In this document: positions 24,724 to 33,577 of the stretch, one piece after another
Layout of the letters: every line of letters begins with the position of its first letter
Numbering within the stretch: the first letter of the stretch is position 1
From: a cyanobiont of Ornithocercus magnificus
GTDB taxonomy: Bacteria; Cyanobacteriota; Cyanobacteriia; PCC-6307; Cyanobiaceae
Direction of reading: 5' to 3'
Assembly (NCBI GenBank): GCA_007996965.1
Contig: BIMP01000004.1
Location: 1-33,577, forward strand
DNA length: 33,577 bases
Notes under the pieces: generated by a model
Databases searched by the model: none
What the model was told of the DNA's origin: nothing
What the model saw: only the letters and a program-made list of their open reading frames with translations
Program-made: the position numbers and the translations under genes

Positions 24724-25373
24724 CTGACGAGCGAGCACTGCAGAACGCTTTGGCTGCTATCGATGCAGCAAGCACTAGTACTGAGCTGAGGATAGCTACT
24801 GGCGAACTGGTGCGTTGTCGGCATCTTGATGCAGTCCCGAAGCTAATGGAGGTGATTGGCTACAATAATCCTTCCTTGGCCAATCTAGCCGTTAGCGGTT
24901 TAATTTCCCTTGGAGCAGCTGCTGCGCCACTCATCCTTAAACAGCTCGACCCAAGCAACTACAGTGCCCGCGCTTGGGCCGTCCGCGCTCTAGCTGAAAT
25001 AGGTGATATTTGCGGGCTAACAACTCTGGAACAGGCAATTGCCAACGATATAGGGCCAAGCGTGCGCCGTGCTGCCGCTAAAGGACTTGGCATAATCCGT
25101 CTCTCTAGTAATCCAGGAAAGGCAGAGAAGGAGAGAAGTCGCTGCCTCTATGCTCTGTGCCAAGCGTGCAACGATGGTGAGTGGGTAGTGCGTTATGCTG
25201 CAGCCTTTGGGCTAGAACATCGCCTGAAGAATGTAAGCTGGCGGGAACAACTGTGCTCAAGTGGCGAAAGGGCTCTACAACAACTGTCAGGCGAATCCGA
25301 AGCTGTCAGGATAGTGCGTCTCCGAGCCCATCTCGCCCTTCAGTGCCTTCGCCTCCAAGCCACAACCAATTAG
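24720..25373 (+). CDS. cpcF: CpcF-type phycobilin lyase beta subunit (HEAT repeats)
   Basis: A 217-residue HEAT-repeat protein of CpcF size. Repeat helices include RCRHLDAVPKLMEVIGYNN, then LANLAVSGLISLGAAAAPLI, SARAWAVRALAEIGDICGLT and SVRRAAAKGLGIIRLSS. The region EWVVRYAAAFGLEHRL is a family-typical repeat. The GTG start at 24,720 overlaps the cpcE stop as GTGA, so translation is probably coupled and the two subunits are made in equal amounts. Its likely role is bilin attachment to a phycocyanin alpha subunit together with CpcE. Two hairpins follow downstream at 25,544 and 25,598. Which phycobiliprotein and which bilin it serves cannot be told from this window. Confidence 0.8.
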   Translation: MTDERALQNALAAIDAASTSTELRIATGELVRCRHLDAVPKLMEVIGYNNPSLANLAVSGLISLGAAAAPLILKQLDPSNYSARAWAVRALAEIGDICGLTTLEQAIANDIGPSVRRAAAKGLGIIRLSSNPGKAEKERSRCLYALCQACNDGEWVVRYAAAFGLEHRLKNVSWREQLCSSGERALQQLSGESEAVRIVRLRAHLALQCLRLQATTN

Positions 25374-25543
25374 TGATAGGGTTCACTAACTCGAATAGGC
25401 TCAGGGAACTAATTATTTCATCTTCGGCCTATAAGTTCTTAAATCTGAAGAAAGGCCGCTAGATTTCCGCGATCACAATCGCTTAATTGTCAGTTTTTAC
25501 TAAAAATGCTCTGTTATCTCAACTAGTAGCGAACTCATTTTGG

Positions 25544-25588
25544 CAGTTAGGATAAGTAGGATTAAGTCTAGTTAAGACTTCCTAACTG
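25544..25588 (+). terminator. Branched hairpin downstream of cpcF
   Basis: CAGTTAGG (25,544-25,551) pairs with CCTAACTG (25,581-25,588), and inside it AAGTCT pairs with AGACTT (25,564-25,580). It lies 171 bases after the cpcF stop and could end the cpcE-cpcF transcript. Confidence 0.45.
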
Positions 25589-25597
25589 TCTATAAAT

Positions 25598-25635
25598 CTT
25601 AGGTAAGGGATGCTTACACAGGCTTATTACCTAAG
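25598..25635. repeat. 9-bp stem hairpin
   Basis: CTTAGGTAA (25,598-25,606) pairs with TTACCTAAG (25,627-25,635) around a 20-base loop, ten bases after the previous hairpin. Its role is unknown. Confidence 0.4.
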
Positions 25636-26404
25636 GAAGTACCTAACGACTGTAGACCACAAGTGCAGTCATTGATCAAGTAAAGGGTAACTCAGGCACG
25701 AAAGAAAGCTATATACGAGGTTGAGGTTGACGGAGAAATCTTCTCATAGTTCCACCATTTGCCTAGCACCAGTACTTTGCATGGCTTGCTTGGCTAGTTT
25801 CCTAAAGTCGTCGTCTGAACTGTACAGTTGCTTCAATAATTTCTAAGATTGGAAAAGTGACAAAGTTCACAACCTGCTGGGCTATCATGTTGATGTTACA
25901 TAGTGGTTAGGGTGACAGGTTTTATCTGTTTTAAGTACTAATGGCAGTTTATTTAATAATCTAGAGAGATGAAATGTCACTGCCACGGAGGTTAGTGATT
26001 AGTGCTATGCATATAACATAACAACTTTCAACGTGGGATTTAGGATTTAGCTAGTTAAGTATTTTGCACTATTAGTATGCACAGTGTTAACAGTGTTACA
26101 AGTTTCCCCTAGGAGCCTTGGTGGCAGGTGTCTACCCAGCTCCTTCCCTGATATCTGTATACTCATCTTCACATTTATCGGCTGAACTGAGCAGCATATG
26201 TTGTTCATGCATCCAGACAAATGCTAGAAATGGTGGAACAGTCCGTCAAACAGCAAAAGGTCCCCCAATAGTTCACCTCTACTGGGAGACCGGACGTTGA
26301 ATCATCCCCATGGCCAGACAGTAACCTCGATTTAGTGGGCTACCTACCTGACCAATAAAGAGATCTAAACCGACAGGCTTAATCTTAGGGGAGATTTAGG
26401 CGGG
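25636..26404. other. Gap before the repeat-bearing gene
   Basis: No gene supported. A short direct repeat (cagtgttaacagtgttac) occurs near 26,080. A 60-codon frame at 26,118-26,300 lacks coding character. Confidence 0.45.
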
Positions 26405-27409
26405 GTGTCAACCGACTGGCATCTCCACATGACCACTACTCTCACCAAGCCTCTAGCTGGCATCTGCTTCAAGATCATCAAGGGTTGGGTAAACGTCGCC
26501 CGCAATGGCCGGGGCGGTCAAATCGACGACCAAGGCACACCTTGGAGCCGTCTACCAGCCTGGCAGATCCACGAGCAGGTTGCTCGCGAGTTTTACACCC
26601 AGACGAGTATGCGCTCGGTCTACAGAGCTCTCAAGTGGCTCGAGGAGGCCAAGCTAATCCGCCGCGAGAAGCTTTGGCGCCATGAAAGGTGGCCGGGGCA
26701 GCACTACTGGTACACCCTAGTCGAGGAGCCAACAGACAAGGAACCAGAACCAACAGAAGTCCACAGGTCCTCCAAAACCAAGGCTAGGACTAAATTGACA
26801 CCTTTGGCAAATAGAGGCAGACAACTTGTCAAAACAGAGTTGCCAATGTTGGCAAATCAGTATCTATATACTCTTACTAACAACTCAGATCTAACTAATC
26901 CCCCTCTAAATCTCCCCCACCAGGCACTCGCAGAGCTGGAAGAGCTGGAAGAGCTGGAAGAGCTGGAAGAGCTGGAAGAGCTGGAAGAGCTGGAAGAGCT
27001 GGAAGAGCTGGAACCGGCAGTGGAATTGGAGGAAGCCAAGCTGCAGTCGGTGCTCGGATCCATTCCGGTTCCCAAGACTCGCGCTCAGCTGAAAGGAGAG
27101 CGAGAAAAGCAAGAGAGGCAAAGGGAATTAGAAAGGCAAAGAGCAAGACAGCAGGCGTTGGCTAAAGACGCCAGAAAAGCCGCTGTAGCTACTCAGAACA
27201 TCAACAACCAGAATTGGATTGCTAAGGAGCTGGGCAGCATCCGCAGAAGGATGTGGCAGAACCCAGCTAAGGGTTTTAAACCCACGACTCCCACAGCTTC
27301 CAAAAAACGCTTCCTCGAGCGTCCTGAAAGGGCTGTAGGCAGGGATAAGCAGGGCAGAACCATCAAAGAGGTCTGGGTATCAGGCTACAGATATCTGGTG
27401 GTGGATTAA
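26405..27409 (+). CDS. Winged-helix protein with acidic ELE repeat tract
   Basis: A 334-residue protein in three parts. Residues about 15-110 form a winged-helix-type DNA-binding region (WQIHEQVAREFYTQTSMRSV, then YRALKWLEEAKLIRREKLW). This resembles the Rep-like or HTH proteins of plasmids and genomic islands. Residues 177-203 are nine perfect ELE triplets, an acidic helix. Residues about 225-260 are a basic, Gln/Arg-rich helix (REKQERQRELERQRARQQ), and the C-terminus is rich in Trp/Lys with VWVSGYRYLVVD. The GTG at 26,405 and the ATG at 26,429 are both possible starts. The function is unknown; a role in mobile-element replication or partition is inferred from the primase relic 4 kb away. 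Confidence 0.6.
   Translation: MSTDWHLHMTTTLTKPLAGICFKIIKGWVNVARNGRGGQIDDQGTPWSRLPAWQIHEQVAREFYTQTSMRSVYRALKWLEEAKLIRREKLWRHERWPGQHYWYTLVEEPTDKEPEPTEVHRSSKTKARTKLTPLANRGRQLVKTELPMLANQYLYTLTNNSDLTNPPLNLPHQALAELEELEELEELEELEELEELEELEELEPAVELEEAKLQSVLGSIPVPKTRAQLKGEREKQERQRELERQRARQQALAKDARKAAVATQNINNQNWIAKELGSIRRRMWQNPAKGFKPTTPTASKKRFLERPERAVGRDKQGRTIKEVWVSGYRYLVVD
26933..27013 (+). repeat. Nine perfect tandem copies of a 9-bp unit
   Basis: GAGCTGGAA is repeated exactly nine times (81 bases) without a single mismatch, encoding ELE x 9 in frame with the gene at 26,405. Because the unit is a multiple of three and free of stops on both strands, copy number can change without breaking the frame. 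Perfect identity suggests recent expansion by slippage. Confidence 0.97.
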
Positions 27410-27420
27410 CGACCGAACTT

Positions 27421-27460
27421 CCTTAGAGGCCTCCACAAGCCCCTCTAAGGGGCTTGTGGA
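27421..27460 (+). terminator. Hairpin with two mutually exclusive foldings
   Basis: TCCACAAGCCCC (27,432-27,443) pairs perfectly with GGGGCTTGTGGA (27,449-27,460) around a 5-base loop. CCTTAGAGG (27,421-27,429) can instead pair with CCTCTAAGG (27,442-27,450), which would break the first stem. It starts 11 bases after the stop of the winged-helix gene. There is no T-run afterwards. Confidence 0.7.
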
Positions 27461-28210
27461 TGGATGCGCTTAGGGATTTACATGAATGGTGGTTTAGGGG
27501 CATTACAGGAGGATTTCAGCTGCTTCCTCGCTGCACCTGCCTGGAGTTGGACTTAACTTCACCTTGGATCTGCCGCCCGTCTATAGAAATTTGCTACGCA
27601 TGTCAGTTAGCCTTCAAGCCAAGCCCCACATAGTTCTTGGCTGACAGCAAAAGTATGCAGGAACAACCACTAATCCTTGCTGCGGAATCTAGGTTATTTC
27701 ACCATGATTGCCTGGCTCTTACTGCCTAACTTCATGAAGATTTCGCATCCAGTTGCCTAGAGTAGTGGAGTTGAATGATAATTTTTGGGTGCAGCTATTA
27801 AGAGGAACTCGGGCTAAGCAGATTTCGGAGTATGCTGCAAGGTCTAGGCTTGCTGATAAAGTAGCTGTTATTAGCATAAGCTGGATACAAATCCAGCGTT
27901 AGTCTTACTCGGCCTAAGGAGTAGTCAAAATATGCTTACTTGTAATATGTATTGTTATGAGTAGGTAGTTACTGAAACCATGAATCATAGCCGGCATTCA
28001 ACAGAGCTCTAGAGGGTATCATGTTAGTCTGCAGCAAGTAAAGATCTAAGGCATCCACTGAAACACCACTGATCTGACTTACCCTCTCTGATTAAAATGT
28101 AATGCAACGCAGAGGTACGATGTTCTAAAACTTACAACCCGAAAATTCCCCATTGTTCCTAGTAACGAGCTAAGTTTGGGCATTGGCTGATCTAAATTAG
28201 ATAAGGATTA
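27461..28210. other. Gap without supported gene
   Basis: 750 bases with no convincing coding frame or RNA gene, between the winged-helix gene and the convergent FkbM gene. Confidence 0.5.
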
Positions 28211-29143
28211 CTAGTACAGCTTTTCACAAATTGCTTTCAAAATATTCACATCTTGGGCTACGACGAGAGTTGGAAATTGACTATGCACAATATGTCGATA
28301 CATCACATGGTATCGAGCCGAACTCTCTCCATAAGAGATATTGATTATCTTGGTAGTAGCATCATCATAAGCAAAAATGACTGAAAAAAATTCGTCCAGT
28401 CTTTCCAGGAATTCAGGAATAGATATTCTTTTGAAGGCATTTAAGCACCAATGATTCATCTCTAGCGCAATAACTGGCCTAAACTCTTTTAAAGCTTGCT
28501 CTAGCCCATCAATTACCTCTAGCTCATGACCTTCGACATCAATTTTTATAAATTTGATAGGCGACTGAGTCTTAAACTCAGGACTCATTATCAAATCATC
28601 TCCCTTTCGTATATCAACGACTTCTTTTAAATGCTTACCCAGTTCTACTGACAGATCTTCAGACAAGAAGCCACCACTAGCGTCGTCACTTGCGGCTGTT
28701 AGAACAAGCTTTCGATTCTCCGAGCCAAGACCAAATTGGAAAGTACTTGAATTGCGGATTTTGTTTTTAAGAAGGTTCTCTTCAAGAATTTGTGAAGTCC
28801 TTGGGGATGCCTCAAAAGAATAAACATGGTCATACAAGCTAGAAAGCAGTAGCGTAGTTAATCCGATATTTGCCCCAACATCAAGACAAGAACCATTACC
28901 TAAGGTTGAGGAAATGGCAACAAACAAGCGCACTAAGCCCGGTTCGAATTCTCTCCCAGTCCTGCCCAAGTAAGAATCTCCCCTGACAAAGTACTTTTTT
29001 TTATGAATGCATATTTCCTTGAAAATCGAAAAGGCCTCTACTCCATGTACCTTCTCAGGACCAGTAGTCGATTTGGTGGAGTACTTAGGCTTTCTAATCC
29101 TTAACTTATCGACTATTTTCTTGAGAGCGCTTTTTGTAATCAT
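28211..29143 (-). CDS. FkbM family SAM-dependent methyltransferase
   Basis: A 310-residue methyltransferase. The SAM-binding motif I is CLDVGANIGLTTLLLSSLY (87-105), followed by VYSFEASPRTSQILEENLL with the acidic ribose-binding end. The FkbM signature FIKIDVEGHELEVIDGLEQA (198-217) is intact, followed by PVIALEMN. The N-terminal 60 residues are basic. FkbM enzymes methylate hydroxyls of polyketides, sugars or surface polysaccharides; no substrate can be told here. The start is well supported by GGAGAA about six bases upstream of the ATG at 29,143. It is a single gene with no glycan cluster around it, possibly a horizontally acquired cargo gene of a genomic island. Confidence 0.88.
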   Translation of the reverse strand: MITKSALKKIVDKLRIRKPKYSTKSTTGPEKVHGVEAFSIFKEICIHKKKYFVRGDSYLGRTGREFEPGLVRLFVAISSTLGNGSCLDVGANIGLTTLLLSSLYDHVYSFEASPRTSQILEENLLKNKIRNSSTFQFGLGSENRKLVLTAASDDASGGFLSEDLSVELGKHLKEVVDIRKGDDLIMSPEFKTQSPIKFIKIDVEGHELEVIDGLEQALKEFRPVIALEMNHWCLNAFKRISIPEFLERLDEFFSVIFAYDDATTKIINISYGESSARYHVMYRHIVHSQFPTLVVAQDVNILKAICEKLY

Positions 29144-30038
29144 TGGTTTTCTCCATTGTTTAGTAAGCTAACTTTATCATTTTTTTCTTCAGCTGTTGAA
29201 TTGATAGTTACATAAAAATCTTTTGTTGACAATAACTAATCTGCTATAAACGTGGTGTCAACAGAAACACATTTGTAGAAGCTTGCACCCTTGACAGATT
29301 CTTATAACATAGGGCAAAAACTGGTCATAGTTTCAGAGGGTGGTCAGCTTTCTGAGGGTTCCTCTCTCAGCCCCAGTCCCTCCACAAGATGTGGATAGAA
29401 GTTAAAGATGAGCAACACGCCAGGGCAATATTCAGCGGTCTTTTTAAGAGGATCTCGACTGCTCTGACTCGGGGTAGACTAATGTCTACCTAGAAGTAGC
29501 TGCTCGCTTACACTTACCTACATGAGTCTAGAATAGAGACTTACTGTGATCAGCTTTTCTAATGCTTAGTCAAATATCATGCTCTCTAAATGCTAAGAAG
29601 GCAGAAAAAGACAATAGACTTTCTAGTCAGCCCCTCGCTTAACGAACACCATCTCAGCGCTAGATCTGATTGCATTTCTAGCCAGTTTCATCAGCAGCTG
29701 CTATAATAAGCAGTACCTATAGCACCACACTGGGATAGTGGGTCAGACGGGCAAGACCTAGGCCAAAACTCACTGACCTCACCCCTATTAAGCATTTGAA
29801 GACCGCGACGGCTGGGAGATCTTAAGGTGTCTTGTTAGGTCTGTCTCTTGGCTATGCTGTTGAGATGCCAAAATCCCGGAAAACCCCGGGTATTTGCGGG
29901 AAAGGTTGTTATCATGCATCCACAGCATGAAACCCATGAGAAAAACTTCTCGACTTGATGTCACTAGAAAAATATTGTTTAGATTTGATGACGGATCTGC
30001 TGATCGTGAACCATTGTTAATTTAAAGACGCAGATAGA
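29144..30038. other. About 900-base gap, no gene supported
   Basis: No gene. A motif gatgagcaacacgcc near 29,409 faintly resembles gatgagcaaaacacc at 48-62 near the IS605 relic, and could mark an old element end. C-rich palindromic bits (cccgg..ccccggg) lie near 29,875. Confidence 0.35.
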
Positions 30039-30389
30039 GTGGCAGATCCAGTAGCTAATCAAGAGTCAGATACTCGCACTTTACAGCCCTTAGAGGCCAA
30101 ACTTGATAATGCAGACATTATGTCTATTACTGGAGACTTTACAACCCAAACTACTACCCGGGATCTTGAGGCAGCAAAACATAGTCAACGAATAGAGTGG
30201 ACTATAGTAGCTACATTGGAAACCACTATAGTACTTTCTTCCAGTTTCTTAGGGGCTAGCGCATTCCGGGGACCAAAATCAGAATCGAAAACCATGGATA
30301 GGTTAATTAATTTTTCTTCTAGTTCTGGAACTACTGCAGTTGGAGCTTTGGTTGCTGTTTTAGTGAGACGCAACAGTTTGAGTAATTGA
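30039..30389 (+). CDS. Small hypothetical membrane protein
   Basis: A 116-residue protein with a polar, Asp/Thr-rich N-terminus (ADPVANQESDTRTLQPLEAK), one hydrophobic helix (WTIVATLETTIVLSSSFLGA), a charged loop (FRGPKSESKTMDRLINF) and a second weakly hydrophobic helix with Gly (SSSSGTTAVGALVAVLV) before a basic end RRNSLSN. It could be an inner-membrane anchored small protein with two passes. The start is a GTG at 30,039 with only a weak upstream GAG. The family is not recognised. A startless frame at 20,597-20,824 has a similar end, so the two may be related. Confidence 0.5.
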   Translation: MADPVANQESDTRTLQPLEAKLDNADIMSITGDFTTQTTTRDLEAAKHSQRIEWTIVATLETTIVLSSSFLGASAFRGPKSESKTMDRLINFSSSSGTTAVGALVAVLVRRNSLSN

Positions 30390-30563
30390 GATATACTAGA
30401 CTCGACTTAAATAATTACCTCAGCTCTGTTTTTCATGACTAGAATATAAGGCCTTTGCTTGGAGTTCCTGGCTTTTCCTCAAGAGTTTCTCTATTTACGA
30501 TTTCCGGACTTCACCCTGCCTTTAATGTTCTTTGCAATTCCTATTTTTAATAGCTTCCTACTT

Positions 30564-30839
30564 TTACCAAATAAAGCTTGCACTGCGAATTTGCCCAGCC
30601 CTGATCTTCAACGATTTGTTCCTGCACTTGGGGCATTTATTGCCAGAGAGATTATGATTGAGCACTTGTAGAAATTCACCATGCTCACGACAGCTAATGA
30701 GCACCGGTGTCTTTGCAATTACGTATTCAGTATTTTCATAAGTGTAAGCATTACTATAAATCTTCTTAGCACTCTCGATAAAGATGGGAGTTGTTTTACA
30801 CGCTCTGCCGATTAAAGTTTTCTCGAGCAGTGTTGGCAA
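30564..30839 (-). pseudogene. DUF723-like Cys/His-finger protein, probable fragment
   Basis: A 91-residue frame containing a module seen in phage and homing-endonuclease-associated proteins: FIESAKKIYSNAYTYENTEY, then IAKTPVLISCREHGEFLQVL and LSGNKCPKCRNK. Likely zinc ligands are Cys50, His53, Cys69 and Cys72. In family members this module is usually attached to or repeated beside a nuclease domain, which is absent here. Only a TTG start is available at 30,839, so this is probably the remnant of a longer gene. It sits next to the primase relic, in keeping with mobile-element debris. The module match is good; whether it is expressed is unknown. Confidence 0.5.
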
Positions 30840-31308
30840 CTTCTGACTTCTAGATAAAGGTATTGAATATAGAGTTTCGGCAGTCGTGCGTCAATGCGCT
30901 GGGGCAATTAGTACATGAGTACAATGATTAACCCAAACTATCTAAGCATAGGACCAAATACAGGTCCTCTCAACTCATGTAGTCTTGAGGACAAGCTAAA
31001 AGCTCAAGAATGAAGCTAGGAAAGAGCGTGAGCTAAGTAAAAAGCTGGAGAAGTGCTATTTAAATTGGTCAATTACGGATGCAGCTACAACGCTTACCTT
31101 GACTCAAACCTTGGGATGAAACAGTCGGCAGAGCGAAACCCTGAAATGATGGCTAAAGAACGCGTACGCCTCAAGTCGATTGACTACTTCTCATAATACT
31201 GATTGTGATTGACCAATATGATAATCCAGATTTAACCCCATTGAATTCTAGCGTTAAGCAAACAGCAAGGTTCAAAATTACCTACAGCCTGATGCATAGC
31301 GAGGACCT
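30840..31308. other. Gap with gene debris
   Basis: Short stretches with coding-like character (for example KERELSKKLEKCYLNWSITD near 31,022-31,081) are interrupted by stops. It looks like degraded coding DNA of unknown family. Confidence 0.35.
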
Positions 31309-31455
31309 ATGAAGTTCACAACTTATGAGACTAGAACACACGCTGAGAGCAAATCGTTCCAATCTATCGACAAAAAACTGCCAGAAATTACAGGGGTTGG
31401 AACAGATCAAATCGATGGCGCAGCAACGGATCTGGACAGAGTGTTACAACCTTAG
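31309..31455 (+). CDS. Possible 48-residue small protein
   Basis: ATG at 31,309 with GAGG four bases upstream, ending at the stop 31,453-31,455. The protein MKFTTYETRTHAESKSFQSI..LPEITGVGTDQIDGAATDL is hydrophilic and acidic toward the end. No family is recognised. It lies in decayed mobile-element DNA, so it may be a surviving small gene or a chance frame; the ribosome binding site is the main support. Confidence 0.3.
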   Translation: MKFTTYETRTHAESKSFQSIDKKLPEITGVGTDQIDGAATDLDRVLQP

Positions 31456-31526
31456 GCCTGAGCTCACCAGTTAATAGTTCCTATAGACAACACCTACCCC
31501 TTTGTTCTTCACCTACTCACAACTCC

Positions 31527-33251
31527 TTAGAAGGTTGAAATGGCTGGAACACTTCCCTGAAATCGCTGTTGATGATGATCCTTTGGGTCGATACCGAATG
31601 CCGCAGCCAACTCCTGAATTGAGATCAGCCTCAGGTCTATTCGGTCTTTCACCTGTTCAGATACTCCTCAACTGGGTTGAACGGATTGCTTTGAGCGATG
31701 TATATGAACGCACCCTTGGTGGAATCCTTTTCAATTTCGATGTTGTGCTGATCGGCAGGGAACTGACCGGCTAACTGGCAGTCCATAGGGTTAACGTCGA
31801 TTTCCACTGTTTTCTTCAGGACGTTCCAGCGGAGTTGATACGTCGCTGCCACGAACTGCTGAAGGCTCCGCTTTGGCTGGGTTGTCTTTCTAAGTAGGGG
31901 GAAGGGTTGCTAGCCCTGTGCTCTCCGGTGCCGAAAGGTCCCTGCCTCGCGTGTCCATCACCTCATCGATGAATGACTTGGGAGCTTTTGTGGCCTGGGT
32001 CAAGTGATCCTGAAGTGTCTGGCGTTCATACTCACGGTTGGTTGCATCAACAATCGCCCTGGCACCGTTGGCGATCACTAGAAATTTCTTGGGGTACCGG
32101 AGACTGGCTTCCCCGTACTTGGTGAAGACAGCCCTCAGATACTCAACAGGAGGCAGAGTCTCTCCCAAAAGGTTTTGAAATTCTGGAGGGCAGCTGATCC
32201 CCGGGCCCTGGCCCACTCCTCCATTCCCCACTTGCAGTCATCGGGGGTCTTCTGACCGACATAGGAATAGTCAGCGCTCTGAGATCTCGAGGCAGGTGAG
32301 CAAGCTTGAGACTACGCCCACGGCATAGGCGTACCACCATCGCCAGCAGCCCTTCTGAATGGTGAAAGGGAACATCTGCGTCGCTGACGTAGGCGCCTCC
32401 ACCAAGCCAGGGAATTTGCTGCGCCCTAGATGACTCGGAGCTGTAGCACCACAGCACGAAACGCCGATCAGGTATATACAAGCCAAGGCATTAAACAAGC
32501 CCCCAGTTACAACGATGGGTTCAGCATTGAAGGCACCCATATCTGAGTGTTGGCATCGTGCTCCTTGCTTAGGCTGTAGAGGTATTTTGACTTCCCGCCA
32601 TCTAGTCGCAGGCTGAATGTGGTGTTTGAAGCGGAGAAGGAGGGCGCACTGTCAGGCCTGCCCTGCATCTTTGGGAAACGATCCAACCAGTCGGCCTGAA
32701 TCTCCTCAGAAGTCAGTGGCTGAAAAACACCAGCAGCGACAAATTCATTGATCTGTTCATTGCTAAATCTGCGCTCTTGATTTGTTTCCGATGATGTTCG
32801 GCAAGCGATTTTAGACAATCCTTCTAGTCGCAAGGGCTTCATCAGCATTCTCGGCTATAGGTCTCAAACGCCTCAGCAGGCATCCGACGGAAGCCAGTAA
32901 ACGCCTGGCTCACACTATGGACATGCCACTGAAGAGTGCTGCTGGTACTAAGGCCGACCCACCGGTAATCGCGGCTTTCCTTAAACAGAGGGATCTGATG
33001 ACGCTGGAGCTTTTGCAGAGTCTCTGGATGGATGCCAAGAGCCTTGGCCATGGCGGCGGAGGACACCAATCTTTTTCGGACACGGGGCTTAGTCGGTAAA
33101 GCCCTTCGCTTAGAAAGCAGCAGCAAGTGCAGGGTTCTGAACCCAACCAAACTCGCCTCGCATATGGTCCGCCGAAGCGCTCGACCATCAACTTGATGAC
33201 CGGTGCACCCACATCAGATCCAGGACCGACACGAATAATTTGACCACTCAC
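31527..33251 (-). pseudogene. Multiply frameshifted primase-helicase relic (toprim-like + VapE-like)
   Basis: Reading the minus strand across frames reassembles one large mobile-element replication protein. A 5' part (33,251-32,842) has RVRKRLVSSAAMAKALGIHP, an HTH-like stretch. Next come FSNEQINEFVAAGVFQPLTS, then EPIVVTGGLFNALACIYLIG with APSHLGRSKFPGLV, and YVSDADVPFH in another frame. These look like the toprim-type DUF3854 core, where relatives have VTEG; the Glu is Gly here. The 3' part reads YPKKFLVIANGARAIVDATN, YQLRWNVLKKTVEIDVNPMD and NPFNPVEEYLNR. After a frameshift it continues VKDRIDLRLISIQELAAAFG, like the start of a VapE-type helicase; the helicase body is missing. At least four frameshifts make this dead. 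Confidence 0.6.
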
Positions 33252-33577
33252 GCGGAGGGTTGTGCGCAGAACTTCTGCTTTTTCGTCATTGCTAAGGGGG
33301 TGAAGAGATGCCTCGCGCGAGGGAGCGAACCCAAGACCTGCGACTTAGGGCAGCCGGTACAGAGCAGCGGAAGCCAGCGATCGGAACTTAGGGCTCTCAT
33401 CCACACCTGTCCACTGCCTTGAACTGCCCCAATCGACTCATCCGCATCTAGGCAATCCCTGAAATCGCTTGCGGTGGAATGTTTGAGGAGACCTTCCAGT
33501 CCCCATGAGTCATTTGGGTGATACAGATGACTCTGCTCCAATCGCAGACAGACACCTCAGAAACATCTCAGACAAGC
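33252..33577. other. End of window, probably 5' debris of the same relic
   Basis: A minus frame (33,248-33,541) runs through here with RALSSDRWLPLLCTGCPKSQ. It may be the upstream part of the primase relic in yet another frame, cut by the window edge. No independent gene is supported. Confidence 0.3.

Noticed and set aside
25598-25635. Possible CRISPR-like or repeat array from clustered hairpins downstream of cpcF
   Set aside because: The two hairpins differ in sequence and no regular spacing or repeated unit exists.
26857-27146. Ser-rich, Ala-Leu-Pro and Gln-Leu-Phe repeat proteins on the minus strand
   Set aside because: Shadows of the stop-free 9-bp repeat in the winged-helix gene.
33280-33370. 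tRNA-like string on the minus strand (GGGTTCGCTCCC, with CTGCCCTAAGTCGCAGG before it)
   Set aside because: No consistent T-stem, D-arm or 7-bp acceptor stem can be folded around it.

Overview
The window looks like a chromosomal stretch of a marine picocyanobacterium of the Synechococcus/Prochlorococcus type. The basis is a cyanobacterial ferredoxin-type nitrate assimilation cluster (narB, nirA, nrtP, cnaT) plus a cpcE/cpcF-type phycobilin lyase pair, together with small proteins that look cyanobacterial. Coding density is unusually low for that group. Intergenic gaps of 400-1,100 bases are common, and several genes are frameshifted relics. This resembles a genome undergoing reduction, perhaps in a host-associated lineage; that last step is inference.

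Layout. 1-1,830: a decayed IS200/IS605-type element (tnpA and tnpB relics, with a second tnpA fragment in the opposite orientation). 2,100-6,500: a frameshifted hypothetical gene, a perfect 61-bp inverted repeat, a membrane protein, a small conserved-looking protein and an acyl-CoA dehydrogenase-like protein. 6,660-14,410 (minus strand): the nitrate island, transcribed in the order cnaT-like regulator, nrtP nitrate/nitrite permease, a single 1,254-codon frame joining complete NarB and complete NirA, and a HEAT-repeat protein. 14,420-22,900: single genes separated by long gaps (NTF2-like, GNAT, TVP38-like membrane protein, divergent Nramp-like transporter, alpha/beta hydrolase, DUF1499, a small hypothetical). 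23,440-25,370: a 49-residue protein and the coupled cpcE/cpcF pair. 26,400-33,577: a region with mobile-element character. It holds a winged-helix protein with nine perfect copies of a 9-bp repeat, an FkbM methyltransferase, a small membrane protein, a Cys/His-finger fragment and a multiply frameshifted primase-helicase relic.

The main finding is the in-frame NarB-NirA fusion at 7,494-11,258. NarB reduces nitrate to nitrite and NirA reduces nitrite to ammonium, and both normally take electrons from ferredoxin. One polypeptide with both sets of cofactor ligands intact would be a self-contained nitrate-to-ammonium enzyme. It sits beside the permease that brings in its substrate and a regulator-type gene for the pathway. 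Coding capacity is visible directly; bifunctionality and channelling are inference.
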